Below, in pieces: positions 18,637 to 28,240 of a DNA stretch of 64,000 bases. Made by a program: the position numbers and the translations under genes. The notes beneath the pieces were generated by a model that searched no databases, was not told the origin of the DNA, and saw nothing but the letters and a program-made list of their open reading frames with translations. Position 1 is the stretch's first letter, and the number at the start of each line of letters is the position of its first letter. This DNA is from Paenibacillus bovis (GTDB taxonomy: Bacteria > Bacillota > Bacilli > Paenibacillales > Paenibacillaceae): assembly GCF_001421015.2 (NCBI RefSeq), contig NZ_CP013023.1, positions 1,667,501 through 1,731,500 of the forward strand. The letters are read 5' to 3'.

Positions 18637-19648
18637 TTCTATACGGCGTCTGCTGCTGGTTGTATGCGGTCTGCTGCTGCTCATCCTGACGACATTTTAT
18701 ATCAGTCTGACCAATGGTACATTCGATTTGTCGGTCGGGGATATTGTAAAGACGCTGCTGCGTATCAATCCGGTAGCAGCACATGATCTGGTAATCTTTG
18801 ATTTCCGATTGCCCCGAATCGTGCTGGCGATATTGATCGGACTGGGGCTTGGCATTGCAGGAGCGGTTATTCAGGGCGTTACCCGTAACGGTCTGGCCGA
18901 TCCGGGAATGCTCGGTATCAATGCCGGAGCGAGTATGGCTGTGGTGCTGTTTATGCTGATCTTCAAGCATTCACTGGAGCTTACCGGCTGGCTCGCTTTT
19001 ATGGCGATGCCGCTGTTTGGATTATGCGGAGGAGTCGCGGCAGTGATCCTGATTTTCTGGTTTGCCCGGAGCAATGGACGTCTGGAGCCGCAGCAGCTGA
19101 TTCTGGTCGGTATAGCGGTAAGTTCGGGATTCTCGGCCATCACGTTATATCTGTCTCTGAAAATGAATCCGGATGATTTTGAAGCGGCAGCCGTCTGGTT
19201 GGCAGGGAGTCTGCATAGTGCCAACTGGCAGTATATTACTGCCATGCTGCCTTGGCTGCTGATTCTGATTCCGTATATCTGGCGCAAATCGTCACTGCTT
19301 GACGTGATGCAGCTGCACGACGAGACGGCGCTCAGTCTGGGCGTGCCATTAACTGCTCAGCGTCAGCGATTGATCCTCGCTGCAGTGGGGCTGGTCGCAG
19401 CCTGCGTATCTGTATCGGGAGGCATCGGCTTTGTCGGTCTGATCGCTCCGCATATTGCCAGACGGCTCGTCGGACTACACCATTCCCGGCTGCTGCCGAT
19501 TAGCGGACTGGTCGGCATGTTGATGGTCGTGCTCGGTGATCTGATTGGCAAGACGATCTTTGCGCCGGCTCAGCTGGCAGCAGGGATTGTAATCTCGATT
19601 ATTGGCGTGCCTTATTTTGTGTATTTGCTGTTCCGCAGCCGGACATAA
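18626..19648 (+). CDS. feuC: ferric-siderophore ABC transporter permease 2 (FecCD)
   Basis: Second FecCD permease of the heterodimer. It carries RLPRIVLAILIGLGLGIAGAVIQGVTRN and GFVGLIAPHIARRLVG, the same two signatures as its partner. No ATPase gene follows in the operon. In Bacillus subtilis FeuABC borrows the shared ATPase YusV (FpvC); the same arrangement is likely here. A terminator lies about 240 bp downstream. Confidence 0.9.
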   Translation: MRIDSIRRLLLVVCGLLLLILTTFYISLTNGTFDLSVGDIVKTLLRINPVAAHDLVIFDFRLPRIVLAILIGLGLGIAGAVIQGVTRNGLADPGMLGINAGASMAVVLFMLIFKHSLELTGWLAFMAMPLFGLCGGVAAVILIFWFARSNGRLEPQQLILVGIAVSSGFSAITLYLSLKMNPDDFEAAAVWLAGSLHSANWQYITAMLPWLLILIPYIWRKSSLLDVMQLHDETALSLGVPLTAQRQRLILAAVGLVAACVSVSGGIGFVGLIAPHIARRLVGLHHSRLLPISGLVGMLMVVLGDLIGKTIFAPAQLAAGIVISIIGVPYFVYLLFRSRT

Positions 19649-19743
19649 ATATCGATACATCATTTGTAAATAATATGGAAGCTGAGCTGGGATATGCTTT
19701 CTTTTTCAAAGAAATTGGACTTTCCTTGTGGAGGCCTATTGTT

Positions 19744-19869
19744 ATGACAGAAGCCCTCATTAACTCTCCGGAATTTCTTGCCGAAGTACTGCCGGAAAAT
19801 TGGGAAGATGAGAAGAGAAATTTATATTTTGCTACTGTTGCGGTTACCATACCTTCTTATTACGATTGA
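19744..19869 (+). CDS. possible 41-aa ORF
   Basis: Doubtful. An ATG ten bases after GGAGG opens 41 acidic codons (MTEALINSPEFLAEVLPENW...). The frame also extends back to 19675. No family recognised. It precedes the terminator at 19892 and could be the last ORF of the siderophore transcript. Confidence 0.25.
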   Translation: MTEALINSPEFLAEVLPENWEDEKRNLYFATVAVTIPSYYD

Positions 19870-19891
19870 TAATGCCAAACAGAAAATGAAG

Positions 19892-19940
19892 AAAAGCCAC
19901 CGGTTGCAGGGTTGATACCCCGATCCGGTGGCTTTTCGGT
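19892..19940. terminator. bidirectional terminator
   Basis: AAAAGCCACCGG pairs with CCGGTGGCTTTT across 21 bases. T runs exist on both strands, so it can end the siderophore operon and the convergent HAD gene. Confidence 0.85.
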
Positions 19941-20024
19941 ATAGAGATTACTTATAAATGATCTCCGCTTTGTCTGTCTCATTTGTCATTGCTGATTTGA
20001 GGTATAGAGAGTAGCCGTAATCCC

Positions 20025-20810
20025 TTAATCCAGCAGTCCAACCATTTGCAGACCATGCAGAATGCCATCTTCATCTACATTTTTGGTAACATGTCTGGCA
20101 GCTGCTTTGGCTTCCTCTTCACCGTTACCCATAGCAACGCTGTTGTAGATCTGCTTGAGCATTTCTACATCGTTCAGTCCATCGCCAAAAGCATACTGGC
20201 GTTCCTTCGGGAATCCCAGCTTGTCGGTGATTTTGGAAATGCCGTTGGCTTTGGAACCGCCGGCAGGCAGTACATCGACCGACATCGGATGCCAGCGGAT
20301 AAAGTCAAAGTCTTTGAAATCCGCTTCATACTGCTGCTCCGCACCTTCTAGGCAGAACAGCAGGCACTGGTAAATCTCCCGATTCTGGTAATACGCAGGG
20401 TCAAAGCTTGGGAATTTGCCAACCTGCAATGTTTTGATACTGGTCGTAATATATTCATGCTCTTCCGGTACATTGGAATGCATATCATCCGCGTCCATAT
20501 AGACGATCGGATTTTCTTTTTCGATCGCGCGTTCGGTCAGCGTCTTGAGTGCATCCGGGTTAAGCGGATTGGTGTAAATGACTTCACCGCGCAGCACCAC
20601 ATACTGTCCGTTATAGCTGACATAGGTGTCGATCTCCAGCTCTTTGCGAATATCTTCAAACATAAAAGGCGCGCGTCCGGTAGCAATTGCTACTTCGTGT
20701 CCACGTTCACGCAGATCGAAGATAGCCTTTTTGGTGGAAGCGGGAATTTCTTTGTTATGATCCAGCAGGGTTCCGTCAATATCGAAGAAAATAATGCTCT
20801 GTTCAGACAT
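20025..20810 (-). CDS. Cof-type HAD-IIB phosphatase
   Basis: Cytosolic sugar-phosphate-type phosphatase of the Cof/HAD-IIB subfamily. Seen: the nucleophile motif FFDIDGTLLD at residues 8-17, ATGRAPF (motif II region), the Cof cap, and GDGLNDVEML near residue 213 (motif IV with the metal-binding Asp pair). Length 261 is usual. AGGAGCTGCCC precedes the ATG. Substrate cannot be told from sequence. It is transcribed in the same direction as the purine permease upstream but separated by about 210 bp. Confidence 0.88.
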   Translation of the reverse strand: MSEQSIIFFDIDGTLLDHNKEIPASTKKAIFDLRERGHEVAIATGRAPFMFEDIRKELEIDTYVSYNGQYVVLRGEVIYTNPLNPDALKTLTERAIEKENPIVYMDADDMHSNVPEEHEYITTSIKTLQVGKFPSFDPAYYQNREIYQCLLFCLEGAEQQYEADFKDFDFIRWHPMSVDVLPAGGSKANGISKITDKLGFPKERQYAFGDGLNDVEMLKQIYNSVAMGNGEEEAKAAARHVTKNVDEDGILHGLQMVGLLD

Positions 20811-21019
20811 GGGCAGCTCCTATCCACTACTCTATATTTGTCATACGAAGAGGGTATTCCGCAGAATACCCACATATATTTCCATTATAACAAGTAGAGA
20901 GTATGCTTGTCCCGTTATTGCGCGAATTGATTCGGTGATTGATCCTAACACGCGGATAGAACGACTGGACAATCTACCTGGTCCCCTATCCGGCGTACCT
21001 CTAATAGCTCCATATCGGA

Positions 21020-22369
21020 TTAGCCGGATATCTGTTCCCGAATGACGGTTGTCTCTACCGGTTCGATGGTCTTTGCAGCAGTTGCCTGACGGCCACGACG
21101 GGAAGGTGCCTGTAAAAACAGATTCAGCAGTATCGCCGACAGACTGCCGGTAATCGTACCATCGCTGACAATAATGCGGAGCGCCGAAGGCAGACCAGCG
21201 AACAGCTCCGGCACAACCGTAGCGCCGATGCCCAGCGAAATCGAGCAGGCGACAATGAGTAGATTGCGCTGCTCCTGAAAATTTACTTCGGTGAGCATAC
21301 GGATACCGGAAGCGACGACCATACCGAACAGTACAACGGTAGCGCCACCAAGCACAGCCGCTGGGATGACCGTAGCCAGTGCTGCAATCTTGGGCACCAG
21401 ACCGAGTACCACCAGAATACCGGAAGCCATTACGATCACATTGCGCGTTTTGACCTGGGACAGCTCGACCAGACCTACATTCTGGGCAAATGTATTATAT
21501 GGAAAAGCGTTGAACAGTCCGCCCAGCACAATCGCAATACCTTCTGTACGATAGCCACGGGTCATGTCCTGTGGAGTGAGTTTCTGATCACAGACACGTC
21601 CGAGAGCGAGAAACACGCCGGTCGATTCAACGATAATGACCATACATACGATAATCATCGTCAGAATCGGAGCAATCCGGAACTCCGGCATGCCAAAGGC
21701 AAAAAACTGCGGCAGATGGAACCAGGACGCTTCGCTGACCGCTGCCAGGTTTACTTTGCCCATCAGGGCAGCGGCTATCGTACCGGCTACAATCCCGATC
21801 AATACCGACAGTGAGCGCATAAATCCGGTGAAGAATCGATTAATCACCAGAATAAGTGCCAGTACGCCAAAGGAAAGCAGCAGATTGTTCAGACTGCCGA
21901 ATTCGGGACTGGTCGCGCCGCCTGCCATATTTTTGATACCGGTAGGGATTAGAGAGAGACCGATAACTACAACGACTGTACCCGTCACGACCGGCGGGAA
22001 CAATTTGATCATTTTGCCAAACCATCCGGCAAAAACGGCTACAAACAGACCCGCTGCGATAATCGCACCGTAGATCGCGCCCAGACCATACTGGTTACCG
22101 ATACCAATCATCGGCGTAATAGCGACAAAGGAGCTGCCCAGCATCACAGGCAATCCGATCCCCAGATAACGGGTTTTCCATGCCTGCAGCAGCGTAGCGA
22201 TTCCGCAGGTGAGCAGATCGATAGCTACCAGATAGGACAGCTGCTCTCCCGTCAGATTAAGAGCTCGTCCAACGAGCAGCGGCACCAGAATTGCTCCGGC
22301 GTACATCGCCAGTACATGCTGCAGTCCCAATGAGAAAATTCTTCCTCCGTGCACCTTGTTCTCCATCAT
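21020..22369 (-). CDS. NCS2 purine (xanthine/uric acid) permease
   Basis: Proton-coupled purine uptake protein of the nucleobase-cation-symporter-2 family, with about 14 hydrophobic segments. Typical sites: LGLQHVLAMYAGAILVPL near the N-terminus, GLPVMLGSSFVAITPM, and the signature region VVIVESTGVFLALGRVCDQ followed by GLFNAFPYNTFAQNVG. These fit the xanthine/urate branch (PbuX, PucJ/K) rather than uracil. The ATG at 22369 follows AAGGGGCGG; a longer frame to 22402 is less likely. I found no purine riboswitch in the 250 bp upstream, so control is unknown. Confidence 0.87.
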   Translation of the reverse strand: MMENKVHGGRIFSLGLQHVLAMYAGAILVPLLVGRALNLTGEQLSYLVAIDLLTCGIATLLQAWKTRYLGIGLPVMLGSSFVAITPMIGIGNQYGLGAIYGAIIAAGLFVAVFAGWFGKMIKLFPPVVTGTVVVVIGLSLIPTGIKNMAGGATSPEFGSLNNLLLSFGVLALILVINRFFTGFMRSLSVLIGIVAGTIAAALMGKVNLAAVSEASWFHLPQFFAFGMPEFRIAPILTMIIVCMVIIVESTGVFLALGRVCDQKLTPQDMTRGYRTEGIAIVLGGLFNAFPYNTFAQNVGLVELSQVKTRNVIVMASGILVVLGLVPKIAALATVIPAAVLGGATVVLFGMVVASGIRMLTEVNFQEQRNLLIVACSISLGIGATVVPELFAGLPSALRIIVSDGTITGSLSAILLNLFLQAPSRRGRQATAAKTIEPVETTVIREQISG

Positions 22370-23033
22370 ATCCGCCCCTTTTTTGGATATTCTCACTATC
22401 ATGTCAGTAAGTCTAATCTGATTATTCTCTGATTTAACGTTATCTTAGAGGGTGAGGCAGGATTTGCAGAGATATTTTGAGATTGTTTGTAAATAAATAT
22501 AATTAAATCCGATTAAATCATGCATAAATATAACTTATATGTTAATTAATATTACATATTAGAGGACTAAGGGGTTTTTATACTCCCATCACTTTGACAG
22601 TTTGCAGAGTAATCAGGATAGCTGGTTAATAAAGGCTCTGTTATTTACACAGATAAACCGGATTTGTGAACAGCGTCTGTACCCGCACAATTTTATAATA
22701 GAAACAACCTGCAGGAATAAGCCAGAACACTTGCCTGACAGGACGCAGGTTCGTACGCAAGCGCAATCCACAAGCAAGGGAGGAGATCGCTCCGCAAACA
22801 AGCTCAAGTTCTCACAGGCAAACAAAATGCAGAGACATCACGTATCAGTAACAATCTCTACACATCGATTCAATACATGCGACCTATCAAAAGTGCATGA
22901 AAACATGTATGAGAACGGCATAAAAACTTGTAAGTAAAAAAGAATCCTATGCAGCAGCCGAGAACATTAATCACAGGAAAATTTGTAAGCGTTATCATAT
23001 CGGCCACTACTATTTTAGGAGAGTGAATAACGT
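22370..23033. other. intergenic region before the PL11 lyase
   Basis: About 660 bp. It is AT-rich near 22480-22560 with several TTAATTAAT-like stretches and holds the divergent promoters for the purine permease and the lyase, plus the cre site at 22984. I see no gene with a ribosome binding site. Confidence 0.4.
22984..22997. promoter_or_regulatory. CcpA cre site before the PL11 lyase
   Basis: TGTAAGCGTTATCA fits the cre consensus TGNAANCGNWNNCW at every position. It lies 37 bp before the start codon, so binding near or after the promoter would give catabolite repression. Confidence 0.75.
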
Positions 23034-25556
23034 ATGAGAGAACGGCAGCATTCATGGGCAGTGAAGACACTGGCAGTAGCACTTGGTATTGCACTGGTGC
23101 TTCCGACGGGTGGATTATCCGCCGCCGATCCGGTGAACGTGCAGGGTAGCAGTCATTCGCAGCGAGGAGTGCAACTGGAGAGTCTGGATCGTGGATTAGT
23201 CGCAGCCAAGACCGGCGATGGCATATTTATCAGCTGGCGTCTGCTCGGCAATGAAGTCAGTGGTTATTCCAAAACAGGACTGATCGGTACGGATTTTGCT
23301 TTGTATCGCAACGGCAAGTTCGTCACCGTTATAAAAGACAGTACCAATTATCTGGATCGCCAGGGTTCTGTCAAAGATAGCTATCGTGTGCTGCCTCTGT
23401 CTGCACGGGGTTCCGGCAGTAATAACAGTGCTTCGCTGACAACAGACGCTACCGCAGATCAGGTAAGTGATGATGTCTACCAGCAAGAAGCTTTGCAGCA
23501 GTCAAGTGCAGATCAGGGCGGAGATGCGGCTACATATCGTGCACAGACCGATGAAGACTCTGCCCTGCTGAAGCAGTATGCTGCCGACTATGGCATCAGT
23601 GCTGCGAGTCTGAGCCGACCGAATAAGCAAAAGTGGAGCCCACCGGCAACAGTATGGAATGATACCTATTATGATCTGCCTCTGCAGAAGCCGGCGGATG
23701 GCGTGACTCCGGCAGGCGAAGCTTACACGTATTCAGCCAACGATATGAGTGTGGGTGATGTAGATGGTGACGGAGAGTATGAATACTTCGTCAAATGGTA
23801 TCCGTCCAATGCCAAGGATGTTTCCCAAAAAGGATACACCGGCAATACGTACATTGATGCGTACCGACTCGATGGAACCCTGCTCTACCGGATAGATCTG
23901 GGCGTAAATATCCGCTCGGGAGCACATTACACCCAGTTCCTTGTATATGACTTTGACGGAAATGGCAAAGCCGAGCTGATGATGAAGACTGCTCCTGGAA
24001 CCAAGATCACCCGTTATGGCAAGCGCGGCAATGTCGTCTCCGAGCAGTACATTTCCCTTCCCAAGGAAGATCGTCAAGCCGGATACTCCAATAGTGATGA
24101 CTACCGGATGAGCAGTGCGGATTATTATGATCATGTGGTGCAGATGTTCCAGAACTGGAGCGAGCATCCCGAAGTGAAGAATGGTCATTGGCCGAAGACA
24201 CTGGAAGAATGCTTTAGTATCGCACCCAAGTATCAGTATCCATTGTCCCTCCAAGATGCCAAAGCGCTAACCGATTACTTTATGGATGTCTATGCTCCTG
24301 CCCGCAGTACGCGGAATAATCTGCGTGATTTTGAAGGCTTTATCGTGAAGGGTCCGGAATACATGACCGTATTCGAAGGACGCAGCGGCAAGGAAGAAGA
24401 TACGGTTCGTTACGAACCGGAGCGCACAGATGATGGACTGATGTGGGGCGATTATGCGATGGCCCGGATTGAGCCGGGCAACCGGGTAGACCGTTTCCTC
24501 GCGACCGTTGCTTATGTGAACGGCAAGACCCCGTCTGCTGTATTTGCACGCGGTTATTATACCCGTGCAGCACTTGTCTCTTATAACTGGGATGGCAAGA
24601 AAATTGGCAAGGACTGGACAGCCGATAGCGGCTGGGCAATTATGAGCAACCCGTTCAATGATGGACCGCATGGTCGTGACGGTACCGATCCGGATCTGGG
24701 ACCGCTGGCTGGACAGGGTGCTCACTCGTTGACCGCAGCGGACGTGGATGGTGACGGCAAAGATGAGATCGTTTATGGCTCCGGCACGGTAGACAATGAT
24801 GGCAGCCTGCTGTACAGCTCGACAGACGTGATGCCGGCAGGCAGTGCCATACCTGGACAGATCGCCAAGCTGGGTCATGGCGATGCACTGCATGTCTCCG
24901 ATCTGGACCCCTCGCATCCGGGCATGGAGATCTATATGGTTCATGAAGGCGGAACGTATGCACCATATGGTTATGCAATGCGTGATGCAGCGACCGGCAA
25001 AGTACTGTTCGGCGCTTATACCGGCAAGGATACCGGTCGCGGCATGGTCGGCGATATCGATCCAACCCGCCCGGGTCTCGAAGCATGGGCGACCGATCTG
25101 CGTACAGCCAGTGGTGAGCTGATTGGCCGCAGCGCACCGGGTACGAATATGAATATCAAATGGAGCGCCGATATGACGACCCAGGTCGTAGACGGTGCAC
25201 TGGAAGTAACGCCAAGTATCCAGAACTGGCAAAAGGGACCGGTACTCGTAGCTAATGGTACACTGACGAATAACGGTACCAAAGGCAATCCGTCGCTGGT
25301 CGCGGACATTTTCGGAGACTGGCGTGAAGAACTGCTACTGCGCACAGCAGACAGCTCGGCGATCCGCATCTATCTCAGTACAGAAGTGACCAACCACAAG
25401 CTGTACACCCTGATGCATGATACCCAGTACCGTACGGGAATCGCACGTCAGAACACGGCGTATAATCAGCCGAGCTATACGAGCTTCTATCTGGCTTCCG
25501 ATATGGACTGGTCGCGGGTACCTCAGCCGAACTTTTATACACCGGGTCGTAAATAA
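23034..25556 (+). CDS. secreted rhamnogalacturonan lyase, family PL11
   Basis: Cleaves the rhamnose-galacturonate backbone of pectin by beta-elimination, outside the cell. Seen: a signal peptide ending LSA-AD; the PL11 core with repeated acidic calcium-binding loops DVDGDGEYE, DFDGNGKAE and DVDGDGKDE; WNDTYYDLPLQKP near residue 210; and a conserved C-terminus (DIFGDWREELLLRTAD; SFYLASDMDWSRVPQPNFY). It is 840 residues, longer than Bacillus YesW. Residues about 125-205 form an Ala/Ser/Gln/Asp-rich insert inside the N-terminal part. AGGAGAG precedes the ATG and a cre site lies just upstream. Endo or exo mode is not decided. Confidence 0.92.
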   Translation: MRERQHSWAVKTLAVALGIALVLPTGGLSAADPVNVQGSSHSQRGVQLESLDRGLVAAKTGDGIFISWRLLGNEVSGYSKTGLIGTDFALYRNGKFVTVIKDSTNYLDRQGSVKDSYRVLPLSARGSGSNNSASLTTDATADQVSDDVYQQEALQQSSADQGGDAATYRAQTDEDSALLKQYAADYGISAASLSRPNKQKWSPPATVWNDTYYDLPLQKPADGVTPAGEAYTYSANDMSVGDVDGDGEYEYFVKWYPSNAKDVSQKGYTGNTYIDAYRLDGTLLYRIDLGVNIRSGAHYTQFLVYDFDGNGKAELMMKTAPGTKITRYGKRGNVVSEQYISLPKEDRQAGYSNSDDYRMSSADYYDHVVQMFQNWSEHPEVKNGHWPKTLEECFSIAPKYQYPLSLQDAKALTDYFMDVYAPARSTRNNLRDFEGFIVKGPEYMTVFEGRSGKEEDTVRYEPERTDDGLMWGDYAMARIEPGNRVDRFLATVAYVNGKTPSAVFARGYYTRAALVSYNWDGKKIGKDWTADSGWAIMSNPFNDGPHGRDGTDPDLGPLAGQGAHSLTAADVDGDGKDEIVYGSGTVDNDGSLLYSSTDVMPAGSAIPGQIAKLGHGDALHVSDLDPSHPGMEIYMVHEGGTYAPYGYAMRDAATGKVLFGAYTGKDTGRGMVGDIDPTRPGLEAWATDLRTASGELIGRSAPGTNMNIKWSADMTTQVVDGALEVTPSIQNWQKGPVLVANGTLTNNGTKGNPSLVADIFGDWREELLLRTADSSAIRIYLSTEVTNHKLYTLMHDTQYRTGIARQNTAYNQPSYTSFYLASDMDWSRVPQPNFYTPGRK

Positions 25557-25617
25557 AACGTGGTTAAAGCTTGATTAATGTAGAATGATGCGCTGCTGCT
25601 GAATAGATCGGAATAAT

Positions 25618-25669
25618 AAAAAGCCCTGCCGCCCGCGGAGAGATTCTGCAGGCGGCAAGGCTTTTGTTT
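25618..25669. terminator. bidirectional terminator between PL11 and GH64
   Basis: AAAAAGCCCTGCCGCC pairs with GGCGGCAAGGCTTTT with one mismatch and A/T runs on both sides. It serves both convergent genes. Confidence 0.88.
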
Positions 25670-25739
25670 TGGAATCAGGATGTTCTGATTTCACGAGCAG
25701 ATCAATTGTATCGAATCGTTGCTGAAAAGAATTCAGTGA

Positions 25740-26825
25740 TTACCAGCCTACCCGTACAATCAATCCTTTCGGATCACCTACTTCGAGGTAGGCAGCCTGT
25801 TGATTATAATCATCATAGGCGAATCCATAGGCAAGACGGCCGATACTGTGATCATGCCAGAACTTGGCATAATAGTTGGCAGGTGCAGCCTGGTAATAGG
25901 CAGATACATTATTCCAATTTGCCTGATTCTCATATACATGACGGTTGATTGCAGAACAGATACCCGGCGATTCCTGCAGTCTGCCGTTGCATAGCAGAAT
26001 CTCCTGCGTGTTATAGCCGCCGCCATAGCTGCCAAAGTAATTGGCATTTGCACCGCCAGCTTTGAACGAGCCATGGATCGGTGCTACGATTCGGTAGGGT
26101 GCCTGCACATCAGCCAATCCTTTGAAAGCTGCAGGTACTTCACTGCGATATTTGCTAAATATACTCGCCCGTGTCTCGGACTCCAGTTCACCCACCGTAC
26201 GGTCATAATTGCCGGCACGGTTGACCAGACGATGCTGCAGCGGGAATCCGAATCCATCAACACGGGTCGTATTGCCATGGTAACCGGTGTTATCTACTGT
26301 AAATTCCACAAAGTCAAAATAAACATCCAGATTCGGATCGGTCGGATTATTGATATCCGGTCCGGCGAATCCATCATTGAACGTTTTGATGTAGCATGGC
26401 GAGCCCACACAGATAAACATGCGTCCGGAATCCATCTTCGGCAAGCTTACCCATTCGGCTTGGCTGATCGTGCTGTAGATATTGGCATAATTCACGCCGT
26501 TCTTGGTCAGATGCCCTGGAGCATCATTCAGTGCTGCGGAGATCGGCTGTAGCTGACCCGTGCTGGTCAGGTAACTCCACTGCTTGGTCTCCGGATTAAT
26601 GCCCAGGATGCCCCAGTAGACGCGATTATCCGGATAGGCTCCATTGGTGGCATTCATAACTTTGAACGTCATCACGCCCTTGCCGGAAGGCGCAGGGATA
26701 GAGGAAGCCGGTATGGAACCGACCGAAGGTGCAGCAGCAGAGACAGAGGATGTGGACAGGGGCGATAACCCGCACACCATAATTAGAACAGCGAGCAATA
26801 CATACTTGAAGACTGAATTCTTCAT
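25740..26825 (-). CDS. secreted GH64 beta-1,3-glucanase
   Basis: Probable laminaripentaose-producing beta-1,3-glucanase that attacks fungal and plant beta-1,3-glucans. Seen: a signal peptide ending VSA-AA, a thaumatin-like beta-rich domain with RVYWGILG, RMFICVGSPCYI and DVYFDFVEFTVDN (the acidic segment expected in GH64), and YAKFWHDHSIGRLAYGFAYDDYN near the end. The length of 361 residues suits a single catalytic domain with no carbohydrate-binding module. AAGGAGG precedes the ATG at 26825. A perfect cre site lies about 20 bp upstream. It converges on the PL11 gene. Confidence 0.88.
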   Translation of the reverse strand: MKNSVFKYVLLAVLIMVCGLSPLSTSSVSAAAPSVGSIPASSIPAPSGKGVMTFKVMNATNGAYPDNRVYWGILGINPETKQWSYLTSTGQLQPISAALNDAPGHLTKNGVNYANIYSTISQAEWVSLPKMDSGRMFICVGSPCYIKTFNDGFAGPDINNPTDPNLDVYFDFVEFTVDNTGYHGNTTRVDGFGFPLQHRLVNRAGNYDRTVGELESETRASIFSKYRSEVPAAFKGLADVQAPYRIVAPIHGSFKAGGANANYFGSYGGGYNTQEILLCNGRLQESPGICSAINRHVYENQANWNNVSAYYQAAPANYYAKFWHDHSIGRLAYGFAYDDYNQQAAYLEVGDPKGLIVRVGW

Positions 26826-26843
26826 AAACAACCTCCTTATTTT

Positions 26844-26857
26844 TGTATACGCTTTCA
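26844..26857. promoter_or_regulatory. CcpA cre site before GH64
   Basis: On the minus strand TGAAAGCGTATACA fits TGNAANCGNWNNCW completely. It lies about 20 bp before the GH64 start codon. Confidence 0.75.
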
Positions 26858-27068
26858 GTTTCGTTATTAATTATTACAATATATGGAATTGAATTCAATC
26901 GAAAAGCATGTGTATTTCTCAGGAAAGCATGTGCATTTTTCAGTTGGATAGGGTTCTCTTCAAATCGTCCGGACTTCCAATGCGGTTGTTGCTGCAGAAA
27001 GAGAAAGTTATACTTGAGAATCAAGATCTATCATGAAATGAGATTTCCCAAAAAAGGAGGAGCAATTG

Positions 27069-27680
27069 ATGAAACGTTTTGTCGATCCTTTGTTTGAGCC
27101 GTACTCTGTTCCTTATGTACTGGCCCGAAAGGGCAGTATCGTGGTGAAGTGTCCCAAATGTCAAAGTGCTGCTTATATCGGAGCCGATTCCAATAAAGAG
27201 AATATCGAGCTTTTTTGTCATTCCTGCTTTTACCGGAAGCCGATGGAGCCGGATTATACGTATTCTGCTGCAGCGATCTGCACGGCCTGCGAATGCTGGT
27301 TCAACGAATCGGTCAAAGATGAACGTCAATTTACCCAAAAACATGTACATATTATTTGTCCGGCATGCCATACGGATAATATCGTAGAGCTCCACAAACG
27401 AGAAAGTTCCGTCTGGAATGGATCGGACATACGTAATGGACGCGATCCCTTTTTTGATCAGGAATTGTATTTCCTTGATTATTATCGCGGCAAGATGGTC
27501 TGGGCGGTTAACCGCGAGCATCTTACCTATCTAATCGACTATATTTCGGCAAATTTACGCGAAAGGCCGAATTCCAGCCATGTACGCACAGCTTCCTACC
27601 GGCTGCCCAAGTATATGAAAGAGGCCAAAAATCGCAATGACTTGATTCGTCTGCTGCAGCGTATGCAGCGAAAAAAATGA
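27069..27680 (+). CDS. zinc-ribbon protein, function unknown
   Basis: A 203-residue soluble protein with three Cys pairs: VKCPKCQSAAYI with ELFCHSCFYRKP, then ICTACECWF, then IICPACHTDN, consistent with two zinc ribbons in the first half. The C-terminal half is charged and includes RTASYRLPKYMKEAKNRNDLIRLLQRMQ, which looks helical. Similar hypothetical proteins occur in Bacillales, but I do not recognise a named function. The ATG at 27069 follows AAAGGAGG; a TTG directly before it is in frame. It is divergent from the GH64 gene. Confidence 0.7.
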   Translation: MKRFVDPLFEPYSVPYVLARKGSIVVKCPKCQSAAYIGADSNKENIELFCHSCFYRKPMEPDYTYSAAAICTACECWFNESVKDERQFTQKHVHIICPACHTDNIVELHKRESSVWNGSDIRNGRDPFFDQELYFLDYYRGKMVWAVNREHLTYLIDYISANLRERPNSSHVRTASYRLPKYMKEAKNRNDLIRLLQRMQRKK

Positions 27681-27891
27681 GTGTCTCTGACCAACGGACA
27701 GACTGCCTTCCAGGATAAACCGCTATCATGGAGCGCTACAAATGACAGGTCAAAAAAATCTATATTTTTATATAAGTTTCATTTGCTTTTTCATGTTGAA
27801 AGCAGTAAAATTTTAAACTTGAGTGTCTATCGTGATGACTGTCTAACTTCATTTCATAATCTGGAAATGATAGTAAAGATGGTTTGAAAAA

Positions 27892-27911
27892 ACACACTAG
27901 ATATAGTGTGT
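27892..27911. promoter_or_regulatory. NrdR box 1
   Basis: ACACACTAGATATAGTGTGT is a nearly perfect palindrome fitting the NrdR consensus (acaCwAtATaTwgtgt). Confidence 0.75.
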
Positions 27912-28049
27912 CAAGTGAATTATTTTTTTGAATAGTTTTCACCAGATAGGTAGCGTTCAAATAAGCCGGAATACATGGAGATTTTACTTGTTATCTGCTT
28001 TTTACGGCTATTTTGGATGCTGCTTTCTCGCTGGTTGGTCCTATTGACA

Positions 28050-28065
28050 ACACTATATATAGCGT
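28050..28065. promoter_or_regulatory. NrdR box 2 next to a -35 box
   Basis: ACACTATATATAGCGT matches the NrdR box well and directly follows TTGACA, so binding would cover the promoter. Confidence 0.7.
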
Positions 28066-28198
28066 TTAAAGTTTAGAACAGCTCCTACATATTGCGTTAC
28101 GGAATGTTTTAACGTGCGGTATATGGGTAATGCTTGTTAAGAGAAATTAAGCTGGAGCAGCAAGGCTTTTCAGTGCTTTGTTGCTTCGGAAACGCGTA

Positions 28199-28240
28199 TG
28201 TCGATGACAGTTCTTTATTTATAAAGAACTGTCATCGACA
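28199..28240. repeat. perfect 20-bp inverted repeat before nrdI
   Basis: TGTCGATGACAGTTCTTTAT (28199-28218) is exactly mirrored at 28221-28240, with only two bases between. It has no T run after it, so it is not a simple terminator. Its right end overlaps NrdR box 3. Confidence 0.95.

Noticed and set aside
22370..22560. Purine riboswitch before the NCS2 permease
   Set aside because: Looked for the paired loops and the conserved core on the minus strand; not found.
27681..27887. 68-codon ORF after the zinc-ribbon gene
   Set aside because: No ribosome binding site, overlaps AT-rich regulatory DNA and shows no recognisable protein features.
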